From positions 1 to 64,000 of the forward strand of contig NOKP01000029.1 in assembly GCA_002682825.1 (NCBI GenBank): a stretch of 64,000 nucleotides of DNA, read 5' to 3'. The notes under the pieces were generated by a model. That model was not told where the DNA came from. It worked only from the letters and a program-made list of their open reading frames with translations, and did no database searches. The stretch is from Neonectria sp. B-13 (Eukaryota > Ascomycota > Sordariomycetes > Hypocreales > Nectriaceae). Positions 47,227 to 58,434 of the stretch are shown here, piece by piece (the stretch's first letter is position 1; each line of letters begins with the position of its first letter). Made by a program: the position numbers and the translations under genes.

Positions 47227-50200
47227 TTATTCGTCGTCGTCATCCGCGTACCTTGGCCCGCTTGCCGCAGGAGTCTCCGGCGCCCCTCCGTAGGCCGCCG
47301 GAGTCGGAGCACCGTAGTAGCCACCTGATCCCGCGAACCCGCTTGCTGCCGGCGTGGGGGCTCCAGCTGAAGGCGTTGGAGCCGAGTCCGCGCCCCAGCC
47401 GCTCTGCCAGCCTCCTCCCGGGGTCGGCGCGTTCGCTGCAGGTGTAGGTGCTGAGTAGCCTCCTGGTGTGAGAGCACTCATCGCACCAGGCGTAGGGGCT
47501 CCCAGGAGAGCGCCGCCTGGCGTAGGAGCATCGTACGCATTGGACGAAGTAGCCCCAGGGGTATAGCCCCATGTGTCGTTGCCAGTGGCTCCTGGAGTGG
47601 GAGCCGAAGCGCCATACGCAGGAGTCTTGGAGCCCGACGCCCAGCTGTCGCCTCCACCATACGCGGGAGTTCGAGATCCTGCTCCAAACGCGTCCCCAGG
47701 GGCTGGAGTCCTCGCTCCCGACTGCCAAGCAGGAGTTCGCGAGCCAGCGCCGTAGGCGGTGCGACTGCCGTCGTAAGGGTTGACAGTCCTGGAGCCGTCT
47801 GCCCAAGCAGGCGTTCTGGCTCCGGACAGATCCTGAGCCTTCCATGCTGGTGTTCGTCCACCTGCTGCCGGTGCTGGTGCTGTTAGCAGGGAAATAATCT
47901 ATGATCAGGACATTACGGTACTTACTTCGTGATCCCCAGGCGGGGACGCGATCCGAATTGCCCGTGGCCATTGGTGTCCGAGAGCCTCCCTGCCAGCCCG
48001 GCACTCTATCGCCTCCGCCTCGGCCCGCGCCTCCCATATGGCCACCTCGGCCACGAGTGTTGATATCAATCGTAGCACCGGTCATCCTGTTCTTGAAGGC
48101 AAGGCTGTCACGCGGCACGGTAACAGTTTTGCTCTTCGTGTGTAGCTCAACACGCGCGTGCGTATCCGTGGTATCCTTTACAATACCCAGCAGGCCCTTG
48201 TAGGGCCCCTTCTTGATAATAACAGTCTGCTCAATGGCCTTGTCACGGCCAAACATCTTGGCCGGCTGCTGAGGTTTGTTTTCGGTGCCGTTCTTGTGGA
48301 TCTTGAGTGCTGGGTTCATCGTGTTCAGGTCAGGTCCCGTAGAGGCAGCATTCACTCGGCCACCCTTGGCAGCAATAGTGTTGACCATGCTTGCCTTGGT
48401 GACGAAGACGCCTGCGTTTTCCTTGCTGTCATTGGTGTGCAAGAACACATAGGATCGATGGATGTGGATGATCTTTCCCTGTCGCTGTTGACCAGTAAAC
48501 TCCTTCACCACGTCCTCGAGGCGGATCTCGGAGCCGTCGCGGTCAGCAGCAACAGCCTGCTTTCGTTTCGGCAGCTTGTTGGCGATTTGTGAGGGCATCA
48601 CCTGTCGCGTGTCGCCGAACTGATCCAGGACAACGAGCGACTCGCGGTCCACCTTGACAATGCAACCCACTGTCGTAGGGTCCAGCTGCACTAGATCGTG
48701 AAGCTCGAATTGTCCAAGCGACCCAGCTCCACCAATGTCGCTGGCTTCGCGAAGATCCTTACTAAAGACCGTCACTTCCGTATTGGTTTGGTCGGTTAGT
48801 AGCGTCACACGATCCTCGGAGATCTTGACCACCATTCCCACCTCGTCCCGGAACCTGCTACCTCCAATGACCTTGACATGGTCACCGACCCTGAACCGCT
48901 TGCGCAGTCCCTTGATGGGCACCTCGATTGTTTGGCCCGCAAGATCGCCCTCTGTAACGGACATGGTGACAATATCACCCTGAACGCTAGTCGCCTTGCC
49001 CACAACGCCCTTTTGCTCGCCGGAGTACACCTCGATGATGTCGCCGGGGAGGTAAGTTACTAGGTGGTTGCTGTCTTTCAGACTAGCAGCCAAGGCCTTG
49101 AGATCGAGATTCTCGGTACCATCTTCGGCGCCCGAAGCGAATCGGGTGACCTCCTCCAGGGTTGGGTTCACATCGGTAACAATGAGCTGTTGGATCTTGA
49201 CGTCCTTGACCTGGAAACCATTCTCGAATTCGTCGCCCATGTACGACCAGGTGTTGGTGGTGGGGTTGCCCTGAATATGGCGAGGGTGGCGCTTTCGGGC
49301 CTCAATCTCGCTGAAGAGCCTCTGGGGCGGCTTTGGCCCTCCTGACTGGCCGAATGGCCTCTTGCGCTTTCCGTCGAGTGACAAGGCTTCATCGCGCACG
49401 CCGTAGTCCAGTCGAGGGATAAATCGAACTCTCGCCTCTAGGCCGTTTTCGGTAACATCGAGAACCTGCGCCAGATCCCCATTGTGCTTGGCGGGTCTCT
49501 TGAGGCGAATCCAGGCACCCGGCTCCAGGTTTGGCGTCTTTGTGACACGAAGCAGCTCAGGCATGTCCTTGATCTCGACCAGAATCATCTTCGAGTGCGG
49601 ATAGACGTTGAGCATACTGTCAAGCGCCTTGAGAATATCTGTCTGTCTCTGGGCTTCGACGTAGATGAAGCCCTTCATGACGGACTCGTTGCCTCCGCGC
49701 TCAAAAGCGGCAGTGATGGCAAGCTCATCCTTGGTCCCGGCCCGCTCTTCGATACGCTTCATAACCGAGAAGACAACTTCGCGCTCCTTGCCTTCCTTAC
49801 ACCTCACAGCCCAAATGCTGGGGTCATCGACGCTAGGAAGGAGAAGGCGCTTGGGGACAACGGACGCGTCGCCAAATCCTTTGGCAGAGCGTCGGTTGCC
49901 GTATCGCTGTCGCAGGATTTCTGCCTGTTTCTCTGCGTCCATGCTGGACTCCATCTCTCGGCGGCGATCGAGTTCGCGATGTCGTCGATCATCATTCCGA
50001 CCGCTGTCGGCCATGTCGTCAATGTGCGCGTTGTCAATGAAGTCGCCGATCTCCTCGCCATCCTTCTCATCGTCTTCTCCTTCGTCTTCATCATCGACTT
50101 CGGCCTCGATATCGAAGAAAGCATTGCGCGTGTCTCGGCCGCGACGACGCTTGCGACGATGACCCTTGAGGTATCAAAGTCAGCAAAGGGCGGCACACAG

Positions 50201-50562
50201 AGAACGCTGAGGCATTTCGCGGCAAGGGGCATTGAGCAACTTACTTGCTGAACATCATCTTCATCATCCTCGTCTTCTTCCTCTTCGTCATCATCATCGT
50301 CGTCGTCAGCAGCAGTAGCAGCAGCAGCAGCAGCAGGGCGCCTGACATCGTCTTCCTCCTCGTCTGCGCCTTCTTCTTCTTCTTCTTCTTCTTCATCGTC
50401 TGCGGCGCGGCGAGGAGCAGGGCTACTTCCGCGTGCCTCCGATCTCAGCTGCTGATCAGCATCATCTTCGCCGGCTTCCTCGTCAGACAGGTCGGCTGGT
50501 GCAGGGTTGAAGTCTTCCTCGTCTTCGGATTCGTCAAAGCGCGATCGGTCGTTGGAAGCCAT
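47227..50562 (-). CDS. SPT5: Transcription elongation factor SPT5
   Basis: DSIF subunit that pairs with SPT4 on RNA polymerase II. Exons are 50562-50245, 50164-47926 and 47879-47227, 1069 residues. The N-terminal 200 or so residues are strongly acidic, with Asp/Glu runs from GAD/GAA and CTT/TTC microsatellite-like DNA. The NGN domain ([20 protein letters not shown], about 220-310) is followed by KOW units, including [19 protein letters not shown] (about 480), [20 protein letters not shown] (about 530) and [13 protein letters not shown] (about 770). The C-terminal region (about 840-1069) has two repeat classes: SRTPAW/Y first, then APTPG/A, a CDK9/Bur1-type substrate region. It ends YADDDDE. 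The 46-bp intron at 47880-47925 lies at the start of that region. Confidence 0.97.
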
Positions 50563-51436
50563 GGTGTCTTTGAGGGAACCGCCACGAGGAGGCGGCAGCC
50601 GCTGGCGGAGAGAGGCAATGCCGACTGATGGCGGAGTGAGAAAAAAGGATTGAAGAAAGGTGATGAAGAGGAGCGCGTTGGCGAACGTCAAAGAAACTGG
50701 GACGCCTGAGCTTAAGTTTCCCGATGCTGTCAGAGCTCTGCAGGCGGCCGGCTAAACGACGGCGATTCGATGTTTGCATAAAGAGTTAACGCGACTTATG
50801 CATTGAGCATGGTCAAATTATGCATGCATTGGCTTTCCCAGTACACAGTGCTTAGAGCTTGGTGGGAACAACTACGATTCAGTCTAGGATGCATGTACCC
50901 GCGGCAAATGGATTTCCGGCAATTGCAAATGCGACTGCCCTAACATGAACCCTCGATTCAATAACAGGGACACCGCTAACATAATAAAGCGGCCTCAACA
51001 GGTCTACTATTTTCAGTCACCAAAAGACATCCCTGCGAGTGACTTAGCCAAGGTCTCACAATAGTAGTATCTTTCTTTAGAGCCTATTTTTATTACGAAT
51101 ACAATATTAAAGAAAAAGAACTGATAGTTGGGGTATTTAATGTTCACGTTATAGCTATAGTTTAGGTTAGAGATCAGATTAGCCGTAGAATACATTCCCT
51201 AATGTTATGGTGAGACTTGTGCTTTGGACGTGGGGTCCCTGTTATGGAACTCGGGGGTCCATGTTAGGGTATTCTGCAATTGTAGCTTCCTGAGGAAAAC
51301 TGACTAGAGTCTTCCCCTCACAGAACTCCCGGGGCTATCTAGAACAAGCGAGGAACGCCAAATATGGGTAATATATAAGTAGACCTTCTCTAGTGTTCCT
51401 ACCGTGCTCGGGCGACGGCTAGAATCTCGGTCCGTC
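50563..51436. promoter_or_regulatory. Bidirectional promoter region SPT5 / MDR oxidoreductase
   Basis: The two genes diverge from this interval. Around 51045-51215 is a small AT-rich insert-like stretch bounded by AAGGTCTCACAATA and the imperfect inverted match TATGGTGAGACTT, perhaps an old MITE. It has no coding content. No TATA box was obvious next to either start. Confidence 0.4.
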
Positions 51437-52593
51437 ATGATGAAGGCCATTGTAGTTCACGACTTCTGCGACTCTATGGATGAGATCCGAGTCTCAGATG
51501 CGCCTACTCCGCAGCCAAAGGAGGGTGAAATCCTCGTTCAGGTTGTTGCAGCCGGTGTCAATTTCGTTGACATTCTCTACGTATGTGTTTCTTGGTGTCA
51601 TGAATAGCCCTTCCACATCGGTAGGTATATGCACTGCTGATGCATCATAGGTCCAAGGCCGGCATCAGAACAACAAGAACCTGGTGCGGCCCCCTTTCAC
51701 GCTGGGGCTGGAATTTGCGGGTATCGTCGTCTCATCACCGGGTACCTCGTGTTTCCAACCTGGCGATGCCGTCTTTGGGGACTGCCCCGGTTCCTATTGC
51801 GAGTTCTTGGTTGTCCGAGAAGGCTCAGGCTCGCTCCAGAAGATGCCGGCATCTTGGGACTTCACCGAGGCTGCAGCACTGGGCGCTACTCTGCCCGTCT
51901 CCTACGGAGCCCTGGTCCTTCGTGGGGGGCTGAAGGCCGGCGAGACAGTCCTTGTTCACTCTGCGGCTGGTGGCATAGGCGCAATGGCCACGCAGATTGC
52001 CGTGGCTCTGGGCTGCCGTGTGCTAGGAACTGCCGGTTCCGCAGAGAAGTGCACATATGCCCAGGGTCTCGGCGCGAGCCTTTGCATCAACTACTCACAG
52101 GGCAACTGGTGGGAGCGCGTTCTGGAGGAGACGGATGGCAAAGGCGTGGATGTGGTGTTTGACCCCGTTGGCCTCGTTGATCGCAGTTTGAAGTGTCTCG
52201 CGCATCGTGGCAGGGTTCTAGTCACGGGTTTCGCGGGGCGGGAGGGTCAGATGGAGAAGATCGCCATGAACCGGTTGCTGCTGAAACAGGCGACTCTGAC
52301 TGGATATGTGAGTCGGTACAACTCGATCCAGCATGCCGGGAGCCTTCTGACCATAATATTGACAGAGATATGGAGAGTCTCTTCGTAGAGACCCCGACGA
52401 AAGGCGTCGTATCTGGCACGAACTTCAGCCTCTCATCGACGACGGACGAATCCAGCCAACGGTTTACCAATGCTATCCAGGTCTAGAGAGCGTTCCTCGC
52501 GCACTAAAGGATCTCTCCAGCCGCAAGATCTTAGGCAAGGCAGTCATCAGAGTGAAAGGTGAACAGACGGACCCGTCCAAATCGCGGCTATAG
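51437..52593 (+). CDS. Quinone oxidoreductase-like MDR enzyme
   Basis: Zinc-free medium-chain dehydrogenase/reductase of the NADPH:quinone oxidoreductase type. Exons are 51437-51580, 51651-52307 and 52366-52593, 342 residues. Seen: the N-terminal GroES-like fold with AAGVNFVDIL and LGLEFAGIV; the Rossmann glycine motif HSAAGGIGAMATQIAVALGC; DVVFDPVG; and a C-terminal GYRYGESLRRDP...GRIQPTVYQ...KAVIRV segment restored by the last splice. Two ATGs (51437, 51440) are adjacent, giving MMKAIVV. The Zn-binding Cys cluster of alcohol dehydrogenases is absent. Physiological substrate unknown. The foldback element at 52646 lies just after the stop. Confidence 0.9.
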
Positions 52594-53390
52594 CAGACTC
52601 CTGCTTGCGCAGATGGAGACAGGGAAACAAGGGGCCATGATCTAAGAGTATTGCTAAGGGACGAGCAGAACCACACCCCTAAGACCTAATTCTAAGCCAC
52701 ATTTTACCAATTTAAATCTTACGTGCCATAGTAAATTAAGTCTTAGGGTGTATTTTTGTTCGTCCCCCTAGCAATACTCCTCCTTATAAGGTACTCTATG
52801 CTTGTGCTCTGGCGGAAACCATCCATAGCATATGTCGAATCTGTCTAGGTAGTATAGCGACAACGTTCTGGTTCCAGCATTGCCAAACAAGAACAGGCTC
52901 TCCTTCAACCCTGGTGACCTTACTCGTCTAAGTTGGGCGAGGAGATCGACAATTGGGAAACGAGGCTTTTCCCCTTCCCTCCCCTACACGGAGGACTCAG
53001 AGCAGGCATGGCAAGTCGTGTCAAACTCCCCGAAGTACTCCATTCCCCAACCGGATCGTAGCCATCCTCATTGTTGTCGTTATCTGAATCACGTAGGCGA
53101 TCCTGACCTAGGACCTCAGCGCGACATCGGTATCGTTCATCTCAAATCCCATTGCCTGCCGCCCCGGATCATGCTGCCCACTGCCCTCATATCCCTCGTT
53201 TTTATCCAGTACCCTCGCTCGAATATGACTTGCGACCCAACCCCTGAAAACTCCGGACTTAGCACAATGCTTGTACCAGACCCAACCAGCCAAATTCTAC
53301 ATTCAGAGTGAGCAGTAGCGCAACATAAGATCTATGGCACGCCTGTTCGGTATGACGCAAAGAACATCAGTCTATCCATTGAAGATGACT
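52594..53390. other. Convergent 3' region with foldback element and a possible coding relic
   Basis: Between the stops of the MDR gene (+) and the WD40 gene (-). It holds the inverted repeat at 52646-52779. On the minus strand, 53300-52930 has two abutting open frames, one ending in MGFEMNDTDVALRS and the next beginning EVLGQDRLRDSDNDNNEDGY. Together they look like the tail of one protein split by a one-base shift. No family was recognised, so it is noted, not called. Confidence 0.35.
52646..52779. mobile_element. 134-bp foldback MITE-like inverted repeat
   Basis: The left arm begins GAGTATTGCTAAGGGACGAG and includes CACCCCTAAGACCTAATT. The right arm read in reverse begins GAGTATTGCTAGGGGGACGA and includes CACCCTAAGACTTAATT. 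The arms are about 45-50 bp with few mismatches and a short AT-rich centre, so RNA or single-stranded DNA could fold into a hairpin. No clear target duplication was found (TAAG and CTCC flank it). Short Tc1/mariner-type MITEs look like this, but the superfamily is not proven. Confidence 0.7.
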
Positions 53391-55496
53391 TCACATAACG
53401 CGGGTACCCCAGACGCCCCGCCCAGCACTCACTCCCAGCCACTCGCCACGGTCGTTATTGGGAAGATGGGGCACCCAGCCGAGGTTTCCAATCTCGTAAT
53501 CGCACTGCCAGCTTGCCACGGGGCTGCGGTGGTTGTCTTGTGGAGGAGCGCCATTGACAGGGGGACCGCCCAAGGAAGGGTTGTTGTTGAGGAGATCCCA
53601 GATGAGGACTTGGCAATCGTCGCCTCCAGACGCCAATGTTCCCCTCTTCAGCGGCGACCACTCAATGGAATTGACAGAGCCGCCATGGCCACGGAGCTCG
53701 AGGAGGGCCTGGCCAGGCTGTCGCACATCGAGGATGCGTATGATGTTGGAATCTTGGGCAAAGGTGGCCAAGAGGTGGGTATCATGTGGAGAGGTCGCCA
53801 ACCGCAGGAGAGGTGGGGGGTTTGCCATGGTCTGTTGCGCAAGAGTTGGGCTGATACGACCGCCGTTGGGATCTATCACGGGTATTAGTAGCTGTCTAGC
53901 ACTGGCACCACTAAGGGGTATGTCAACTTACCCCTCTCCTCCTTTCCAGTTGGCTCGTAGATGATGGTTGAGTGCTCGAGGCTTCGCAGATCAAACATTC
54001 GGACGCTTCCATCTTGGCCACAGCTGACAAAAACATCTACGCTCTTGGCGCAGAATCGGACATCGTAGACCTCCTTGTCGTGAGCAATGAGTTGGGTCTT
54101 GGCGGTCAACGAGGGGATGTCCCAGATGGTGCAGGTCGTGTCTATGCTAGAGGTGATGATCAGGTTCGGGGATACAGTGTTCCAGTCGAGGGAGGTGAGT
54201 GGCGCAGTGTGATCTGGGGTTTTCGAGTTGGAGAGTAGGGCCAGCGGGGTCAGCTTGGCGACACCAGCGTCACGGCCCGGACGAGTAATGGTATTTCCAG
54301 GGGTCGCAGGGGTTTCGGAAGGGAGAGACCAGAGTCGCAAATGGTCACCCGATGTTGCGAGCAGGTCGGTGGACTGCTTCTGGGAGGAGGGCGGTTCCCA
54401 CAGGAGACGGGTGACGGGGTAGGAGTGCGTCGCTTCGGCAACCTTTGTGAACTCGAAATTGTACTTGGAGGAGCCCGGGGTGTAGACGTCCTGAGGGGTC
54501 GGAGTGAGTTGACTGTCGAGGATTTGGATCTGGAGCAGAATATTAGCATGAAGGCGAGGACGTATGGAGAGAAGATGCATCGTAGACACGCACAAAGTTG
54601 TGACCATCCTCAAGATAGCTTCCCACTGCCAGCTTGCCGGCGCCGTTGCCCTGAGGCGCCCACTTGCACCAGTCAAAGGCATAGATGGCCCAGGGAGCCA
54701 AGTAGTTGCTGGTACCGGGTTGGGCGTTGGCGAGGTCGTATCCTAGAGGGCCATGGGCACCGTCGGACATGCTCGAGTCAGCTCGAGGCCGGATATCAGC
54801 GAGGCCGAGCGGGGTGTTCGAAATGTTGCGCTGGGAGCCTGGAGCATTGTACTTGGAGGGGTCGGAAGGGGACATGAGCTGGGAGGCACCGCCAGGGGTG
54901 GTGGGTGTGTAGGCGTGGTAGCTAGATGAGCCCTCATAGGCGGCTGCCGGACTGGAGCGTGAGTAGCTGTGAGACATGCTCAGACTGGGTTTGGAGGACG
55001 AGCCCGTGGAAGAGTAGGGCAGCTGGGACTGCGATTGATGATGGTGGTGTTGGGGCTGTTGATGAGCGGCGGCAGACGAAGCGGAGGCGGAGGAAGCAGA
55101 CGGCGGCTGCGGCTGGTGCATCGTCGCTGGCGTCGTCGAGAAATTGGGCGAGGCTGGGGGACGGGCGTTCAGGCCACCGGCGGGCTGGAGGACGTTGGGC
55201 ACCGAGCTGGCAGCACTGGAGCCGGAGGCGAAGGGCGGATGGGGATTAGGATTGGCGTGAGAGTGAGGGTTAGGGTTGGGGGAGGACTGCTCGAGCTTGA
55301 TCTGGGGCGAGTAGTCGTAGTCGTAGTCCTGGGGGGACATGGACATTGGGGCAACGGGTTGGCTCAGGCCCGACATGTGCAGTTCGTCCGGCTGGTGATG
55401 GGAGCTAGAGCGAGAGCCAGAGGGCGCGCCAGAGGCTGGGCCAGAGACGGAGCCGGCCTGACGCAGCGAAGGGGGAAAGGGCTGTGATTGGCTCAT
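53391..55496 (-). CDS. WD40 protein, DCAF7/WDR68/AN11 type
   Basis: Beta-propeller scaffold related to human DCAF7, which binds DYRK kinases and CUL4-DDB1. Exons are 55496-54594, 54529-53932 and 53872-53391, 660 residues. After about 265 low-complexity residues (Ser/Pro/His/Gln, including QQPQHHHHQSQSQ) the conserved core begins YLAPWAIYAFDWC. It continues with GKLAVGSYLED, HSYPVTRLLWEP, DLLATSGDHLRLW, APLTSLDWN, SSIDTTCTIWDI, LIAHDKEVYDVRF, QDGSVRMFDLRSLEHSTIIYE and VLIWDLL, nearly the full DCAF7 series. The first donor (GTGCGT) was chosen because it alone keeps phase. The N-terminal extension is much longer than in animals (about 340-residue protein) and looks fungal-specific. Confidence 0.93.
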
Positions 55497-57381
55497 GGCG
55501 ATTTCGCGGGCGTGTGTGGGAGGGAGGGAGGGAGAAAGTGGGAGTGCAGGTGGGCGAAGTAGGCGCCTGGGCGTAGGGCGACTTGGGCCTTGGGCGTACG
55601 TAGATGGACGTGCGTTTGCGAGAGAGCTTGCTGGGAGAAAGAGGGCGGGCGGAGAAGTGGCGGCGACCCAGAAGCGGTAGGGCCAGTGGACAGAACCAGC
55701 GGCGAGAACCAGTAAGCAAGAACCGGAAGCCCGGCGGTAGGAGCCCGAGACCCAGCGGCGGAGGGTCGGCGGAGGGACTATAAGGATGTAAAGACGAAAG
55801 GGTTGTGGGTGAGATGGAAGGACGGATGACGGTGGACGGATGACGGCGGACGGAGGACCGAGAACGGGAGGGACCCAAGGCGCGCGCGGGGAAAGAGACT
55901 CGACAGAGAGTGAAGTGGGATGAGAGAAGACGAGGCTCAGATCCTCGGCCGCCTTGGTTGGGAGCCTTGGTAAGGTAATGGCTGGCAAGGGAAGGGAAGC
56001 GGAGAGCCGCTGACAGGCGCGCGGCCAGGCAGCTGGGGCACCTATGAGCATGACATGATAGGTGCGTGCCGCCGTGCACCTCTCTGTACTACGCCCTATA
56101 TCATGTTGCGGCTTGGCCAATCACTGGGGTTTTAGATTATTTTCTGCATCCAACTAACTGCGTTTTCCCTTTTGTTAAATCTGTACTCTAGACTAAGTGA
56201 GTTCCCTACTTTTATCATCCTGCTCTCTCTTCTATACCACTGCTACCCAATTATCATCCACCCTGTCCTGGGCAGTCTGAGTATGAGGTTCCGAGTCGAC
56301 CAGGCACGTGATATCCCAGGACCCGATGTCCTGATATTGCCTGGTCCTGGTTCTCCTCTGCATGGTCATACTTCGTACAACAACCCTCAGCCAGAGCCAT
56401 ATCGCGCCCGCCTCTTACAGTACATATGCTTAGCATGTTCTGGGTGTAGTATTCTGTGACTCAAGGCGGAACTTGATCGCTTAAATTTCGCTTTTGTTTC
56501 CGTGCTTCTCCACAGCCCCTCCAAAGCACCGCTCACTTAGTCTCGTGCCCAGCTTAGATGTATCCTTCCGATATGACCCGAGGGGAATCCGGATACACCT
56601 TCATCTCCGTGCTCCATGCGTCCTTGTCGAATATGGGTTGCTAATCACTAATCGCAGCATCTTTCGTGCTTGTCGGTCTATTCAGTTGTCGTCATCAGTT
56701 TTCAGAAGCATTGGCTGGCAGAACAGCAAGCGCCAGTCTGTTCAACGTCTCTTTTGCCGCAACTATACCGTTAAGCCTGGGTGCTTATATACCAAACTCC
56801 TCCCCTTAGCTAGGTAGTGTCTACCTGTCAAACGGCCGCTTGCAGACTACCCAAGCCTAGTCCCCTACCTCCGTTGTCCCATGACAGAGCGTCTCCGACT
56901 CTTCGGGTTCCGTAGTCCCCACAGATCCCGTCTCGGGGAGCGATTGTCGTTAGGGACAAGGATGAAGCCGTCTCACGTAATAGCCGCAACATCGAGAGGA
57001 ACCTATGGCATCCACAGGTGGCACAGAGCCTTGGCTCATGATTTGATGCCAACTTTAGTTCTCCCCACCTCCACCGCGTTGATATTCACCCGACGGTTGA
57101 TTGATACCCCGGCGGGTGGGGGATTTGGAATCCTCGTGACGTACCATCGAGAGAATACAGACTTGGTAGCATCCTTGGTTGACAATTGTGTCGTTGTAGC
57201 TTAATTTCCGATAAGTCGCCGTATAAATAGAGAAGCATCATCTTGTTCACTACTTCCATCTACTCTCATACACCCTCGTTTGACCTTATCTGATCATACA
57301 CACTCACCCACTGTCATCATCAAATTGTAGCTCTTACATCCTTGATTCGTTAGTGTCCATTTGATAAGAGTCTCTACCGCC
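55497..57381. promoter_or_regulatory. Long divergent intergenic region
   Basis: Between the WD40 gene (-) and the lactonase-like gene (+). The 600 bp next to the WD40 start are GC-rich, with GGAGGGAGGGAGAAAG-type purine runs, and stay open in the WD40 frame to 56120 without protein-like content. That suggests a long 5' leader. The rest (56170-57200) has no supported gene. A TATA box (GTATAAATAG, 57221-57230) lies about 155 bp before the plus-strand ATG. Confidence 0.5.
57221..57230 (+). promoter_or_regulatory. TATA box of the lactonase-like gene
   Basis: GTATAAATAG is a near-perfect TATA element, followed by a pyrimidine-rich leader (CACTACTTCCATCTACTCTC) and then the ATG at 57382. It is the clearest TATA element noticed in the gene block, hinting at regulated rather than housekeeping expression. 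Confidence 0.55.
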
Positions 57382-58434
57382 ATGGATCTACCACCAACCC
57401 AGGCCACGGTCAATGTGCGCATTATTGATACTGCCCGGGTCTTCGTCCCCAACATCTTTGTGGACAAGCCAATCAAGGGACATGACAGTCTGGAGGTTCC
57501 TTCACACTCGTTCCTGATCGAACATCCTTCAGGAAGGCGAGTCCTCTTCGATCTTAGTGTGCGAAAAGACCTCCAGAATCTGCCACCAGTGATCCAGGAA
57601 CTCTTCAAGGAAAAGGAAGAAATGCCGGCTATGGGAGCCACTGTCGAGAAGGATGTGCATGATGTGCTGGGAGAAAATGGCGTGGATCCCAAGAGCATCG
57701 AAGCCATCATTTGGAGCCATTGGCACTGGGACCACGTTGGCGATCCTTCCAAGTTCGACTCGTCGACAGCATTGATCGTTGGGCCGGGATTCAAACAGAC
57801 CTTCGTCCCCGGGTTTCCAGAAAACCCCCACGGTTTAATCTTGGAGGCTGACTATGCGGGCAGGGAACTAAGGGAACTTGACTTCGGAGGAGACAATACA
57901 GTCAAGATCGGCGATTTCGATGCTCTCGACTACTTTGGAGACGGAAGCTTTTACATCCTCGATGGCGCGGGCCATACCGTTGGACACCTTTGCGCCCTTG
58001 CTGCCACAACCACGTCGCCGCAATCTTTCATCCTGATGGGTGCGGACGCGTGTCATCATTCAGGCGAGATGCGACCTTCCAAGTGGCACCCGCTTCCGTC
58101 GGAGATTTGTCCTCATCCTTTAAAACCAGAGCTTTCGGTGCCCTGTCCCGGCTCTCTCTTTGAGCATATGCTTCCTAACGGCAACAAGACGCTCCCATTT
58201 TACCAGAAGAAGCGGCCAGGAATGCCACTCAGCGATGTCGATGCTGCGGATCGAACACTTGTCAAGTTGCAGGAGGCAGACGCGAAAAGCAATGTTCTTG
58301 TTGTCATCGCTCATGATTCTCACCTCAAAGGCGTTATCGATGTCTTCCCTCAAAGCGCCAACGACTTCATGGCCAAAGGCTGGCATCACAAATCGAGGTG
58401 GGCTTTTCTGGCCGACTTTAAAGGTGCTCTGTAA
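57382..58434 (+). CDS. Metallo-beta-lactamase-fold hydrolase, lactonase-like
   Basis: Single exon, 350 residues. The zinc-binding motif HWHWDH (113-118) in IIWSHWHWDHVGDPSKF is complete. Later ligands are the GAGHTVGH histidine(s), the Asp in LMGADACHH, and His in VVIAHDSH. The layout matches the N-acyl-homoserine-lactonase-like branch of the superfamily, common in filamentous fungi. Substrates there include acyl lactones and fungal or bacterial lactone metabolites, but none can be assigned here. No signal peptide is seen, so the enzyme is probably cytosolic. The family-like start is the ATG at 57382 (MDLPPTQATVNVRIIDTARV). Confidence 0.9.
   Translation: MDLPPTQATVNVRIIDTARVFVPNIFVDKPIKGHDSLEVPSHSFLIEHPSGRRVLFDLSVRKDLQNLPPVIQELFKEKEEMPAMGATVEKDVHDVLGENGVDPKSIEAIIWSHWHWDHVGDPSKFDSSTALIVGPGFKQTFVPGFPENPHGLILEADYAGRELRELDFGGDNTVKIGDFDALDYFGDGSFYILDGAGHTVGHLCALAATTTSPQSFILMGADACHHSGEMRPSKWHPLPSEICPHPLKPELSVPCPGSLFEHMLPNGNKTLPFYQKKRPGMPLSDVDAADRTLVKLQEADAKSNVLVVIAHDSHLKGVIDVFPQSANDFMAKGWHHKSRWAFLADFKGAL

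Noticed and set aside
46848..47447. 199-codon plus-strand ORF
   Set aside because: Antisense to the repetitive SPT5 C-terminal region; GC-rich repeats keep the opposite strand open.
50245..50628. 127-codon plus-strand frame rich in Ile/Val/Phe
   Set aside because: It is the antisense of the GAD/GAA acidic repeats in SPT5 exon 1; the hydrophobic run is an artefact.
51045..51215. 170-bp MITE with GTCTCAC ends
   Set aside because: The inverted match is short and imperfect and no target duplication was found; mentioned only within the promoter entry.
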